Source of the DNA: Opimibacter sp041746735
Lineage (GTDB): Bacteria; Bacteroidota; Bacteroidia; Chitinophagales; Saprospiraceae
Assembly: GCA_041746735.1 (NCBI GenBank)
Contig: JBGTGP010000031.1
Location: forward strand, 1 to 64,000
Reading direction: 5' to 3'
Length of the DNA stretch: 64,000 nt
In this document: piece by piece, positions 28,477 through 37,700 of the stretch
Numbering within the stretch: the first letter of the stretch is position 1
Layout of the letters: every line of letters starts with the position of its first letter
Notes under the pieces: generated by a model
Seen by the model: only the letters and a program-made list of their open reading frames with translations
What the model was told of the DNA's origin: nothing
Databases searched by the model: none
Made by a program: the position numbers and the translations under genes

Positions 28477-28961
28477 TAGCGCATGCTATCCCCACCGTAC
28501 AAAAAGCCAGGGCCATGCCGGCCAGCCTTTGCATCAAACTTTCCGAAGGGACACTTTCCGTACAGAAGGATATCACCTTCTATACTGCAGGTGAATGGTC
28601 TCCGGAAACGGAAGCCCTCCTCGTTCAGCAGGTGCACGACCTCTTATCACTCATCCGACCCATGGGCATCTCCCTCCACCTCATTCTGCAAATGGAAGTC
28701 ACCGACCTCGAACGGGCAGCCTTGCTGATCTCACGACGCAACCGGCATGATGTTTCTCTGCAGACACAGTCCCTTACCAGACGCGAACTGGAAATACTGG
28801 GCCTGATCATGAATGGCTATACCAACAACGATATCGCCAAAGCCCTCTTCATCAGTTATGAAACGGTCAAGTCCCACCGGAAAAATATCCTCACAAAAAC
28901 CGGAGCCCGAAATACCGCCGCTTTGATTAATTATTACCATCAGACTTTTTTTGAAAAGTAG
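28458..28961 (+). CDS. LuxR-type helix-turn-helix transcriptional regulator without receiver
   Basis: 167 residues from ATG 28458, or 148 from ATG 28515 (MPASLCIKLSE), which would place all hairpins outside the gene and is about as likely. The C-terminal LuxR HTH (about 100-160) reads LTRRELEILGLIMNGYTNNDIAKAL then ISYETVKSHRKNIL, with all usual positions. The N-terminal 95 residues carry no receiver; they look like a small alpha/beta domain of unknown ligand. Downstream lie a TATCCCCC/GGGGGATA hairpin and the five-gene cluster at 29054, which this protein could control. Confidence 0.85.
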   Translation: MPIGSGLAHAIPTVQKARAMPASLCIKLSEGTLSVQKDITFYTAGEWSPETEALLVQQVHDLLSLIRPMGISLHLILQMEVTDLERAALLISRRNRHDVSLQTQSLTRRELEILGLIMNGYTNNDIAKALFISYETVKSHRKNILTKTGARNTAALINYYHQTFFEK

Positions 28962-28972
28962 TCATCCATCAA

Positions 28973-29009
28973 TATCCCCCTTTCGGGGGATAGATGCAGC
29001 GCCTGCTGC
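28973..29009 (+). terminator. Two adjacent hairpins after the LuxR-type gene
   Basis: TATCCCCC (28973-28980), loop TTTC, GGGGGATA (28985-28992) form a perfect eight-base stem; TGCAGC/GCTGCA (28994-29009) follows at once. No T run follows, so termination may be weak, but the hairpins make an ATG at 28994 an unlikely start for the next gene. Confidence 0.45.
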
Positions 29010-29053
29010 ACAGGTACATTTACCAAAGTTCTTATCAAAGCAAATCATCCGTT

Positions 29054-31597
29054 ATGGAAAATGCTACTATGAATGGCGTACGCTCGTCATTGGCTCAGTA
29101 TGAAACACCTTTTGGCGATGCCGGCACTCCTCATACACTTGCCGGGAATCACGATCATGAAAGTTTTCCACAGTTCACCCTGGAAACGGACAGTCCATTC
29201 TCCCGCACATATGAAAGTATTTCCTCCGGAAAGGGACTTACACCTGCAGGCGAAGCCTATCTCAATTTTGTAGCCGAACTCGATGATCCTGATTTTCAGG
29301 AGACCCTCTACGAACTCGCCCATGAAGTCGAAGATACCTGGCGAAATAAAATCAGCGATGAAGTCGCTATGGGGGTTAATTATATGCCCTTTGTACGGCA
29401 GCAGGCATCAGAGTATTTCGCACCCCTGATGCGCGAGACCGATCTCATGATCAATGAAGTCGCCAAACATTTTTCCGGAAATGATTTTGCCAGCTATTCA
29501 GACGCAGATCTCGAAGTCTATTTCAATTCCCTGACCTTTGATCATGCCCACCTCACACCCGTCCAGGAAGAATTTCTGGGTAAGGTGTTTAACAAAGTCA
29601 AGAATGTAGTCAAGAAAGGTGTCAGCCTGGCCAAAAAGGGCATAAGTGCCGTAGGGAAACTGCTGCCGATCAATTTAGTGCTCGACAAACTCAAAGCCCT
29701 GATCCGGCCCCTGCTGGATAAAGTCCTCAAAACAGCTATCGGTAAGCTGCCCAAAAACCTCCAGGGACATGCTCAGGCCCTGGCGAAAAAATTTCTCAAC
29801 CTCGAGACATCAGATGATGACCTGCAGGCAACCAACTCAGATCCTTCCGGAATGCAAGGGATTCAGTCGGAGTTTGACCATTATGTTGCCCAACTTTTAT
29901 TTGCTCCGGGTGAAGCCGAAGCATCTTCCCTCGTCATGGACTACGAAGCCGGTCATGATCAGACGGATCCGGATATGGCATATGAGAATGGCTCCGCTCC
30001 CGGCATCACCTATCAGGCCGCACGTCAGCGTTTTATTCAGGGACTAAAGAACCTCCCGGAAGGTGCTTCCCCCGCACCAGTCATTGAAGAGTTTTTGCCG
30101 GCGGCGATCATAGCGTTGCAACCGATCATCAAGATGGGTATCTCTATCATCGGACGCCAAAAGGTGATCAATTTTCTGGCGGATCTCCTCGCCAAGCTGG
30201 TCAGCAAATACGTACCCGCAGAAGTCGCCAAACCCCTTGCCGCCAGTATCATCGACATCGGGATGAGTGTCATCGGATTTGAAGTAAAAGATACGGACAC
30301 GAATCAACTGGCCTATGAAGCTATCGCCAATACCATCGAGGATACAGTGCTACACATGGGCCAGGTAGCCGAAAGTGACCTGCAGGATCCGGAAGCCCTG
30401 ACCCTCCATCTTCTGGAGGCGTTTGAAACGGCCGCCGCACAAAACTTTCCACCTCAATATATCAAAGAAGCTTTACGGAAAAGTACACAACGCGCTACAT
30501 GGATCGGCATGCCGAGAACTACACCTGCTCCCCTCTACAAAAAGTTTAGCCATATCTATGAGGTCTCCATTGACCCTCAGGCTGCCGCTACGGTATCGAC
30601 ATTCCGGGGGTTGCCGCTGGCTAATTTTCTGCGGGACAAGTATGGCCTCGATACCTCAAAGACGATTCGCGCCAAAGTACACTTGTATGAGATCAGAAAA
30701 GATGGCTCGTTAAGCACCATCCAAAAGCAGGAAAAATTGCCTGGCCTTAATGCCCGCCAACCCAAAGGATGGGTGCAACTATTGCCATTGACCAAACAGG
30801 CCGCATCACTCCTCATCAAAGAACCCGGTCTCGGTGTGGATCTCGATTTGAATAAACTTTCCAACCGATTCCGCGTAGAGCCAGGTCAACGATTTTATTT
30901 TCTGGAGATCAACGATGCGCCATTGCGCTTGCCGATCGTGGAGAATCTCACGCACAAGCATGTGACGACCTCACGTCATCAACCTTCACCTGTCGTGGCC
31001 AATCGTTCGGCCGACATTCAGGGGGTGATCAATTTTACACGATCGGAAATCCGGCTGAATTATTTCTTCAGTGAAGAAGATGCCCGGCAGGTAGTGGAGA
31101 AGATGGGACGCAATGATGTACTCGGCGCCGCTATGACCATCCGGCAATCCGTCAAGTCAGTACTCAATGGTATGCTGATCAAAAACATCCATCATAAAGT
31201 CAAGATCATCCATGAGGCACTACCCGCCATGTACCTGGAGCAGTATGATGATCCGCAAGAGCATTTTCTACCTCTCGCTGCGATAGGTAGGATGGCCGGA
31301 AAACAGGTGATCTCGAAGCTGGTCGAACTGCTGATTGAGCGGGTCTCGACCGCAGCGTACAATGCGGTGGTGGGCTACTTCAAGGCGCGTGCTGTAGAGT
31401 TCAAAGACGCACAGGCACATCCGCAGGATGGGGTGACCATTCAGTTGACCTGGAACCAGGTGCCGGGTATGTCTTCGATCCGCGCCGTGATCAATGCCGT
31501 CAAAGGCAAAGTATCGATCGGCGATATCACGACGATCGGAATTCCATCACTGCCAACACCGATCGTAAAGTCGGTGGCGGGTAAACAATTTGACTGA
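29054..31597 (+). CDS. Large helical protein of unknown function, first gene of the five-gene cluster
   Basis: About 847 residues from the ATG at 29054 (MENATMNGVRSS); an ATG at 28994 lies within a hairpin. No signal peptide. The N-terminus has a YETPFGD motif and acidic stretches. Residues about 170-250 are Lys/Leu/Val-rich amphipathic helices (for example VKNVVKKGVSLAKKGISAVG). Helical stretches around 360-430 and 770-800 are hydrophobic enough to be membrane-active or to form a core (IIALQPIIKMGISIIG; VISKLVELLIERV). I recall related proteins from other Bacteroidota and cyanobacteria in similar neighbourhoods but cannot name a defined family. The next four genes follow closely on the same strand, so it is likely part of one system. 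Confidence 0.75.
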   Translation: MENATMNGVRSSLAQYETPFGDAGTPHTLAGNHDHESFPQFTLETDSPFSRTYESISSGKGLTPAGEAYLNFVAELDDPDFQETLYELAHEVEDTWRNKISDEVAMGVNYMPFVRQQASEYFAPLMRETDLMINEVAKHFSGNDFASYSDADLEVYFNSLTFDHAHLTPVQEEFLGKVFNKVKNVVKKGVSLAKKGISAVGKLLPINLVLDKLKALIRPLLDKVLKTAIGKLPKNLQGHAQALAKKFLNLETSDDDLQATNSDPSGMQGIQSEFDHYVAQLLFAPGEAEASSLVMDYEAGHDQTDPDMAYENGSAPGITYQAARQRFIQGLKNLPEGASPAPVIEEFLPAAIIALQPIIKMGISIIGRQKVINFLADLLAKLVSKYVPAEVAKPLAASIIDIGMSVIGFEVKDTDTNQLAYEAIANTIEDTVLHMGQVAESDLQDPEALTLHLLEAFETAAAQNFPPQYIKEALRKSTQRATWIGMPRTTPAPLYKKFSHIYEVSIDPQAAATVSTFRGLPLANFLRDKYGLDTSKTIRAKVHLYEIRKDGSLSTIQKQEKLPGLNARQPKGWVQLLPLTKQAASLLIKEPGLGVDLDLNKLSNRFRVEPGQRFYFLEINDAPLRLPIVENLTHKHVTTSRHQPSPVVANRSADIQGVINFTRSEIRLNYFFSEEDARQVVEKMGRNDVLGAAMTIRQSVKSVLNGMLIKNIHHKVKIIHEALPAMYLEQYDDPQEHFLPLAAIGRMAGKQVISKLVELLIERVSTAAYNAVVGYFKARAVEFKDAQAHPQDGVTIQLTWNQVPGMSSIRAVINAVKGKVSIGDITTIGIPSLPTPIVKSVAGKQFD

Positions 31598-31614
31598 TAC
31601 ATCCGGACGCCATC

Positions 31615-32880
31615 ATGCCTGCTACATCCTCAACCTATTCGACCTACACCTCTTCCCTTCGCCAGGTGAATCACTGGCTGGAGGCGGCAACACGTCTGGC
31701 CAATCTCGACAATCTGGCCTCCGGTATTGCGTGGAACGGGATCGATCATCAGATGGGCAATGTGTTGAAGGAGAGTTTGCAGCAAAGTATACAAGAAGTC
31801 ATAGCGCATGCTGTGGCGTTGAAGAAATTATTGGAGACAGATCCGGGTCAGGAGCGACTGCAAGCGATACGTCGCGGGATACTCGATCTGCGCAACCGCT
31901 ACTTGCGGGCTGAGGAGACCATTCATTTTTATACGGTCGCCATCAATTCGAGGACCACACCAGGTATCTCTGCATTGTTGAGAGCTTGTGATGTGCTGTG
32001 TTTGCAGAGTATGAAAGAAGTATTGCAGCCGTTGGGCCGTACTGCGCCTTATGCGTTGACCTATGTGGACAAGGGGGTGGGAGCCTCCATCCTCAAAGCG
32101 GGTCTCCGGCTGTGGGATGGGCGGATCAGTCCTGTCGCGGCGATCAAGATCACGCAGCACAATCTGTACCGGCCTACGGCGATCATTCATGAGACGGGTC
32201 ATCAGGTGGCGCATATACTGGGATGGACAGAGGAGCTGGCGACAGCATTGAAATCAGGGCTGGAGCAGCATCCTGCTGTGGTGGGGTCGGCTTATTCCGG
32301 ATGGGCGAGTGAGATGGCGGCGGATGCTTTTGCATTTGCGCATACGGGTTTTGCGTCTGTGGCCGCGTTGACGGATGTGGTGAGTGGAGCGTCGCAGGCG
32401 GTGTTTGCCTATCATCAGTATGATCCGCATCCGATCTCTTATATCCGGGTGTTGCTCAATGTGCAGATGTGCCGGCTGTTTTATGGTCCGGGTCCCTGGG
32501 ACAGGCTGGAGGAGGTTTTCAAACAGGATTATGATATCGGGGCGGTACACTATCCGTCGACAGAGTTGATACAACTCTGTGTGCCTGCGATACCGGATGC
32601 GGCGGCGCTGTTGCTGAAAGGATCGTTTCGCGCATTTGGGGGGCGGTCGCTTTCGGCGATAGTACCTCCGGAGCGGGTGAGTCCGACGGCGCTGCACCGG
32701 CTGGAATATCTGGCCGGGCCGGCATTGTATACCTCACATGCGTGGGTATGGAAGGAATGTCTGCGTCTGTTGGCGCTGACGGGATATAAGATAGGAACCG
32801 GGGAGGGGGATATTCCGGCGCTGCACAGGCAGCAGGAAGGGTGGATGACGCGGTTGGGATTTTCGGTGGCGTTGAATTAA
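31615..32880 (+). CDS. Zinc-peptidase-like protein with HETGH motif
   Basis: A 421-residue protein without signal peptide. H192-E-T-G-H196 in a helix (IIHETGHQVAHILGW) and an SEMAADAFAF segment about 37 residues later (E233 or D237 as third ligand) fit a gluzincin-like zinc site. The motif is HExGH, not HExxH with standard spacing variation, so it is still the classic pattern (H-E-x-x-H with x = T, G). The N-terminal 190 residues are helical. It starts 17 bases after the previous stop. It may cleave a protein, or it may be a non-catalytic relative; the peptide target is unknown. Confidence 0.75.
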   Translation: MPATSSTYSTYTSSLRQVNHWLEAATRLANLDNLASGIAWNGIDHQMGNVLKESLQQSIQEVIAHAVALKKLLETDPGQERLQAIRRGILDLRNRYLRAEETIHFYTVAINSRTTPGISALLRACDVLCLQSMKEVLQPLGRTAPYALTYVDKGVGASILKAGLRLWDGRISPVAAIKITQHNLYRPTAIIHETGHQVAHILGWTEELATALKSGLEQHPAVVGSAYSGWASEMAADAFAFAHTGFASVAALTDVVSGASQAVFAYHQYDPHPISYIRVLLNVQMCRLFYGPGPWDRLEEVFKQDYDIGAVHYPSTELIQLCVPAIPDAAALLLKGSFRAFGGRSLSAIVPPERVSPTALHRLEYLAGPALYTSHAWVWKECLRLLALTGYKIGTGEGDIPALHRQQEGWMTRLGFSVALN

Positions 32881-32904
32881 TTTATCACTAAATACAGTTT
32901 AGTC

Positions 32905-33399
32905 ATGCAAAATAATCAAAAAGAGCGAGGAGTTAAGCATATTATCGAACCAGTATTCCATTTATTGCAAGGTCTACCGGAAGACCAGATTAGCCGTATC
33001 GAATCGATGTTCTCAGAGTATTGTGAGAATCACTATCTACTTAATGGATTTAACGAATGGATGGCTGAAACTGGCGATATGTCGAATGAAAGTTTGACTA
33101 ATAAGCGGTATCTCGAGGAAAAGGAACAAAGACTAATGGGGGCGCAGATAGTTGTGCTTAAAAATGCCGGTGTTCTGAAGGACAAAGTAGCTGAGAATAA
33201 CAGACAACTATTTGCCAATATTCTGGATCAAGTCTACATTATTTATGAGCAGGATAAACGCAATATAGATGATCCGGTAGTGGACAGTAACATTCTGCGG
33301 AATGAACACATTCCACAAAGTGGACATGTACCGATTAGGCCCAGTATGGCTCCGGGTCAAATTCCAGTACAACCCAAAAAACGATTTAATCGACCTTAG
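32905..33399 (+). CDS. Small protein of unknown function
   Basis: 164 residues, helical, with a Gln/Lys-rich start (MQNNQKERGVKHIIE) and a Pro-rich, Arg/Lys-ending tail (PSMAPGQIPVQPKKRFNRP). No motif I recognise. The gene is AT-richer than those on either side. It follows the zinc-peptidase-like gene by 24 bases. Position suggests an adaptor, chaperone or immunity-like role, but nothing in the sequence proves this. Confidence 0.65.
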   Translation: MQNNQKERGVKHIIEPVFHLLQGLPEDQISRIESMFSEYCENHYLLNGFNEWMAETGDMSNESLTNKRYLEEKEQRLMGAQIVVLKNAGVLKDKVAENNRQLFANILDQVYIIYEQDKRNIDDPVVDSNILRNEHIPQSGHVPIRPSMAPGQIPVQPKKRFNRP

Positions 33400-33445
33400 T
33401 TGCAAATAGTCACGTATTAGTCTAAAACAATAAAAATAAATTCAA

Positions 33446-34783
33446 ATGGATATTATCGATAATCTGATTTATGCCACCTATTTGAGTGGTCTTCGTCCGG
33501 CAGCGGCTGCAGTCTTGGCACCTCCTGCGGCTCCGATGGCTAATAATATGGTATTTCCCGGAGTCCGCATTTCCAGCGACGTCGTTGATGGTTTTCCTGC
33601 ACTACCTGTTCCTGCGCCTGCTAATCCTAATTATGCGACGGGCGATAAGTTTGCATTTTGCTCCTATGAAGACTCTAGGGCGATCGAGCAGGCTGTCGTA
33701 AGACACTGGTATGATATTGATAATCAATTTACGTATACAACGCAAGGGGTTGTACGACCGGGAGGAGTTGTTGCGCCCGGTACCACTCTGGTGTCTTTTG
33801 TCGACTCCAGTTCCTATCATTTGATCTATGCCTATCTGCTTGAGAACACCAGGATTATTCAGATTTTTGAGCGCTTGTTGGAGCAATACATGACTGATGA
33901 GCGACATGGTATAGCCGTAAACCAGAATGTTGTCGCCTGGCTTCAAAATGCGGAACGGATGTTTTTTAAAAGCAATTCTCAAATTGGGTCCGATATCATC
34001 AGCAGCCTTCGCCCTCATAGCGAAGCGACCCGTCGGAATGCGTACTGGAGAATGTTTGGAATGGACCTGGCTTTTGGAAACCTAAATGCTGAGGGCAATC
34101 CCGCGACATATGTGAGAGCCAGTTATTCCAATCAGGAATTTATTCCGTTGTTTGAACGCTATATCGGTGAAATTTGGCAAGGACACATCAATGCAAGAAA
34201 TATTGTAGGAAAGAATACAGCAGATGTAAATATTATCGTCGAGCTAGCAATTCAGTTGCGGGAGCTATTGCATGCCCGCCGTGGTAATACGGGGACCACT
34301 TCGTACGCCTATTTGAATTTATCACGCGAAGAGTATTATTCTGTTTTAATGACCTCTTGGTTTACTTTTATTCTTACCTATGACTCCCCATTGGTTCAGT
34401 TCCTCAATTGTCAATCAAGCACGATTGGAGAACGATTGATGAAGGTGGGTGCCAAAGTGGGGGTTCCGGCACATGGGAAATGTCAGGCATTGTTTGAGAT
34501 GGCAGGAGCAGCATCCAGTATTTTAGATGCCATAGAGGTTGGCGGTATATTAGATAATGCAGTTCAGGTTAGAATGGTCTTGCAAAGCCTTACACCTCAG
34601 CCACTACCTGCTCCGCAACCAACACCCGTTCATATTAATTTTATGAACCAATTCCTCACCGTTATCAACAACTGGGAAAAAGCCACCGGCCACAATATCA
34701 AAAACCCGGAAGCCAATATCCGCGGCACCGTACGCGTCCAGCAAAACGGTGCAGCCAGAACGGCGGCCTTAACGCCCAACTGA
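33446..34783 (+). CDS. Protein of unknown function
   Basis: 445 residues without signal peptide. The first 60 residues are rich in Ala and Pro (LRPAAAAVLAPPAAPMANN). The rest is mostly helical, with a conserved-looking HLIYAYLLENTRIIQIFERLLEQY stretch broken here for length, and a basic tail ending NGAARTAALTPN. I recognise no domain. Base composition is AT-rich up to about 34620 and then turns GC-rich like the next gene, so the last 50 codons look as if they come from another background. It ends 2 bases before the next start. Confidence 0.65.
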   Translation: MDIIDNLIYATYLSGLRPAAAAVLAPPAAPMANNMVFPGVRISSDVVDGFPALPVPAPANPNYATGDKFAFCSYEDSRAIEQAVVRHWYDIDNQFTYTTQGVVRPGGVVAPGTTLVSFVDSSSYHLIYAYLLENTRIIQIFERLLEQYMTDERHGIAVNQNVVAWLQNAERMFFKSNSQIGSDIISSLRPHSEATRRNAYWRMFGMDLAFGNLNAEGNPATYVRASYSNQEFIPLFERYIGEIWQGHINARNIVGKNTADVNIIVELAIQLRELLHARRGNTGTTSYAYLNLSREEYYSVLMTSWFTFILTYDSPLVQFLNCQSSTIGERLMKVGAKVGVPAHGKCQALFEMAGAASSILDAIEVGGILDNAVQVRMVLQSLTPQPLPAPQPTPVHINFMNQFLTVINNWEKATGHNIKNPEANIRGTVRVQQNGAARTAALTPN

Positions 34784-34785
34784 TC

Positions 34786-37700
34786 ATGCGCAGCCCTTTT
34801 ACTGATAACCTGGAGGAACAGTTGCAGGGAAGTGATATACCTGTTGACACCGGACCGGTTATAGATCCGTTTGCACCCTTTCCGGAGGAGGAACATATAC
34901 ACCCGGATGATCCTCAATTTCAGGCCGAAGTCCCGCTGTCCAGGAGAAACCGGATGCACTGGGCCAGAGAAGCGCTCAACAGGGTAGAAGGCCAATCGCT
35001 GAGCGTCGGTTCAGATGCGGCTGATGCATCATTTAGAGAAGCACTCCATGCCTTTCAGACGAAGGCCGGACTGCCGCTGACGCAGACGATCAATGCACAG
35101 ACCGAACGACGTCTTCTGGAAGCAGATGCGGTGGCCCGACTGGAGAGCCTCCCGCTGGTCCAGCGTGCAATACAAAGGACCAGGCTGGAGATACTGCTTT
35201 TCAATGCCCGCACCCGCATTGAAGACTGGACCCATCGCGCCATCGTAGAAAAGAAAGAGATCACCAGCCAATACCGACATCCCTTAGCCCTGTTCGCTTT
35301 CGTACTCCATCAGATGGCGTTCCGGAGAAAAAATAGAACAACCGGTCAATACAGCCATCCGGAAAACTATCTCAAAGTCGGAGCGCACTTCTGCATCATG
35401 CAGGATGGACGCATCGTTCAACTGCACCCCGTATCCCGTATGATCTGGCATGCCCAGGGCCTGAGCTCGCTGAGTGTGTCGGTTGAGTTTGAAGGTAACT
35501 TCCCCAATATCCGCGGACGCGTCTGGACACCGAAAGGTGTAACGCAGGACGACCCTACCTTTGGAAAGGTCATCCCCACACCCGCACAGGTTGATTCCGG
35601 CCGGTTTCTGGCATCATATCTCCAGGCTGTTTTGGGAACCAATAAAATCTATGCCCACCGACAGAGCTCAGCCTCCCGTGAGAATGATCCCGGACCGGAT
35701 ATCTGGTACAATGTCGGCGAGTGGGCGATCGCCAATCTGGGTTATGCCGGAGACTCGACCTCTTCAGTCGTGGGTACCGGTAAAGCCATTCCGGCCGAAT
35801 GGCGAAACTGGGGCAATCGTATTGAATTGCAACAGGAAATGACAGACGTCGCATTTGAATCAGAAGATTCAGGCCTGAGTGGTCCGGATGATGAGGAAGA
35901 TTGGGTGGGGACTGTAGAGCATGAAAACATTGATGTCGAAAAGGCAGTTCGGCTGAATGCGCATTTCGGTCAGAAACTCGGGTGGGATTCTTTCCGGTAT
36001 CAGATCAATGATCTGGTGCTTCCGTATTCCGGGTATTCCAATGTCAGTTTGGGGGATGAGGCGTTTGCTGTAGCGGTATCAGGATGGCAGAGACAGCAGG
36101 GATTTTCAGTTAGAGATTGTGATGGCATCATTGGACCCAAAACATGGGACGTCATGCGGGCCCTTCTGGTACCGGATGACACCCGGCAACCCGATTCACC
36201 TTCCGCACCTTTGGTCGTAGGTGAGTTGGGGGTAATTCGAATCGATACGTCGGTGGCTGAACTCAGAAAGAGTTTTCCCGAGTATCGTTTTACACAGGAT
36301 GATGCACTATGGCTGGCCCGTTTTGTCGAAGGCGAAGCCGGTGGAAGAGATGATCGGGAAAATCATGCTGTTTTCTGGGCTATGGTCAACAGGTTTGGCA
36401 TGCGGAGACATCTGGTTTCAGAATGGACGAGCTTTGGTGCATTTCTTCGTCGGTATTCCACCACACTTCAGCCTTTCGTGCGTACGAAGGCGGTTGCAGA
36501 TCGGGTGTTGAGGAACAACAAAATTAATCCGGTAAAGCATAGTGTCGTCAGAGGGGTTACATATTATCCGGGCACCTCAACTCTGCTGGTTCAATACGAA
36601 AGGCATATAAAACTTCAGGAGAAAAAATGGGAGGCGTTTCCACAGATAGTACGGGACATGGTCCTCCGGCTGATGCGCGGCAACATTCCCAATCCGGGGA
36701 TCGGCATTGCCACTCATTTTGCGAGTACGCGTGTTTTACTTATCGACGAAAGAAAGAAAAATAATATTACAGGTAACTTTTCGGATAGCGAATGGCGGCA
36801 GTATACACTTGATTATGCAAAGCGCAATAACCGAATCTGGATTGGAGATGTTCCGAATCTCGACCAGAGAAGAAATGCGTTTTTTATTCAGCCCGGGCTC
36901 AAAAACGTTCCACCAGCGGCTGTGCGCATTGAATCCCCTGCCAGCATGCAGGAGGTATTTCAATTTGAGGTGGATGATGGTGATGATTTTATTTTGGAAG
37001 GAAATGATTTATTTGACCCTTCTGAAGAACTGTGGACTCCTTTTGAACAGGAGAGTTCCGATCCTCATGAAGTAGAATATGAGACTCCTGCAATTTTGGC
37101 GGAGACTGCATCAGCAGAAATTGAATACGATCCGGAATCATTGCATCACGACCATGAAGGATTGTGGGAGAATGAGGATCATACGGCGTACGACGAGTCG
37201 GAATCACTATACGAGACCCCCGGTGTAGACGATGCGCCTATAACGGAGGAGTTTTTTGGGCTCACCCAGATCCTCAAGTCGGCTGCATCATCTGCGCAGA
37301 AAATTTATCAGGGCTTACAGCAACGTGGTCAGCCAATGACACCCGGCCCTCCGCCTGCACAGGTGGTGCAGCCAACTCCTGCTGCTCCGTCCAGTCCGGA
37401 TACACCGTTTGTATCTACATCACCGTCCGTGACGCCTGGAGCTTCGACCCGCAACTATGCCAAGATCATCGAGCTCAACCAGAAATTTGGCCGACTACTG
37501 GGCTGGGATGACCGTATACATGACATCAATGATCTGTTGCTTCCGTACTCGGGTCAGCAGCATGTATCGCTGGGTGGTGAGGCATTTGTCGATGCTCTGA
37601 TCGGGTGGCAAAAAAATCATGGTCTCACCGGTGCTGCTGCTGATGGGATCCTGGGTCCGGATACCTGGAGGAGGATGGAACCTTTGCTGCCAGCTTCCCA

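Noticed and set aside
28159..28480. Hairpin run considered as a retron or group II intron RNA
   Set aside because: No reverse transcriptase gene lies near, and the hairpins are short and independent rather than one large fold.
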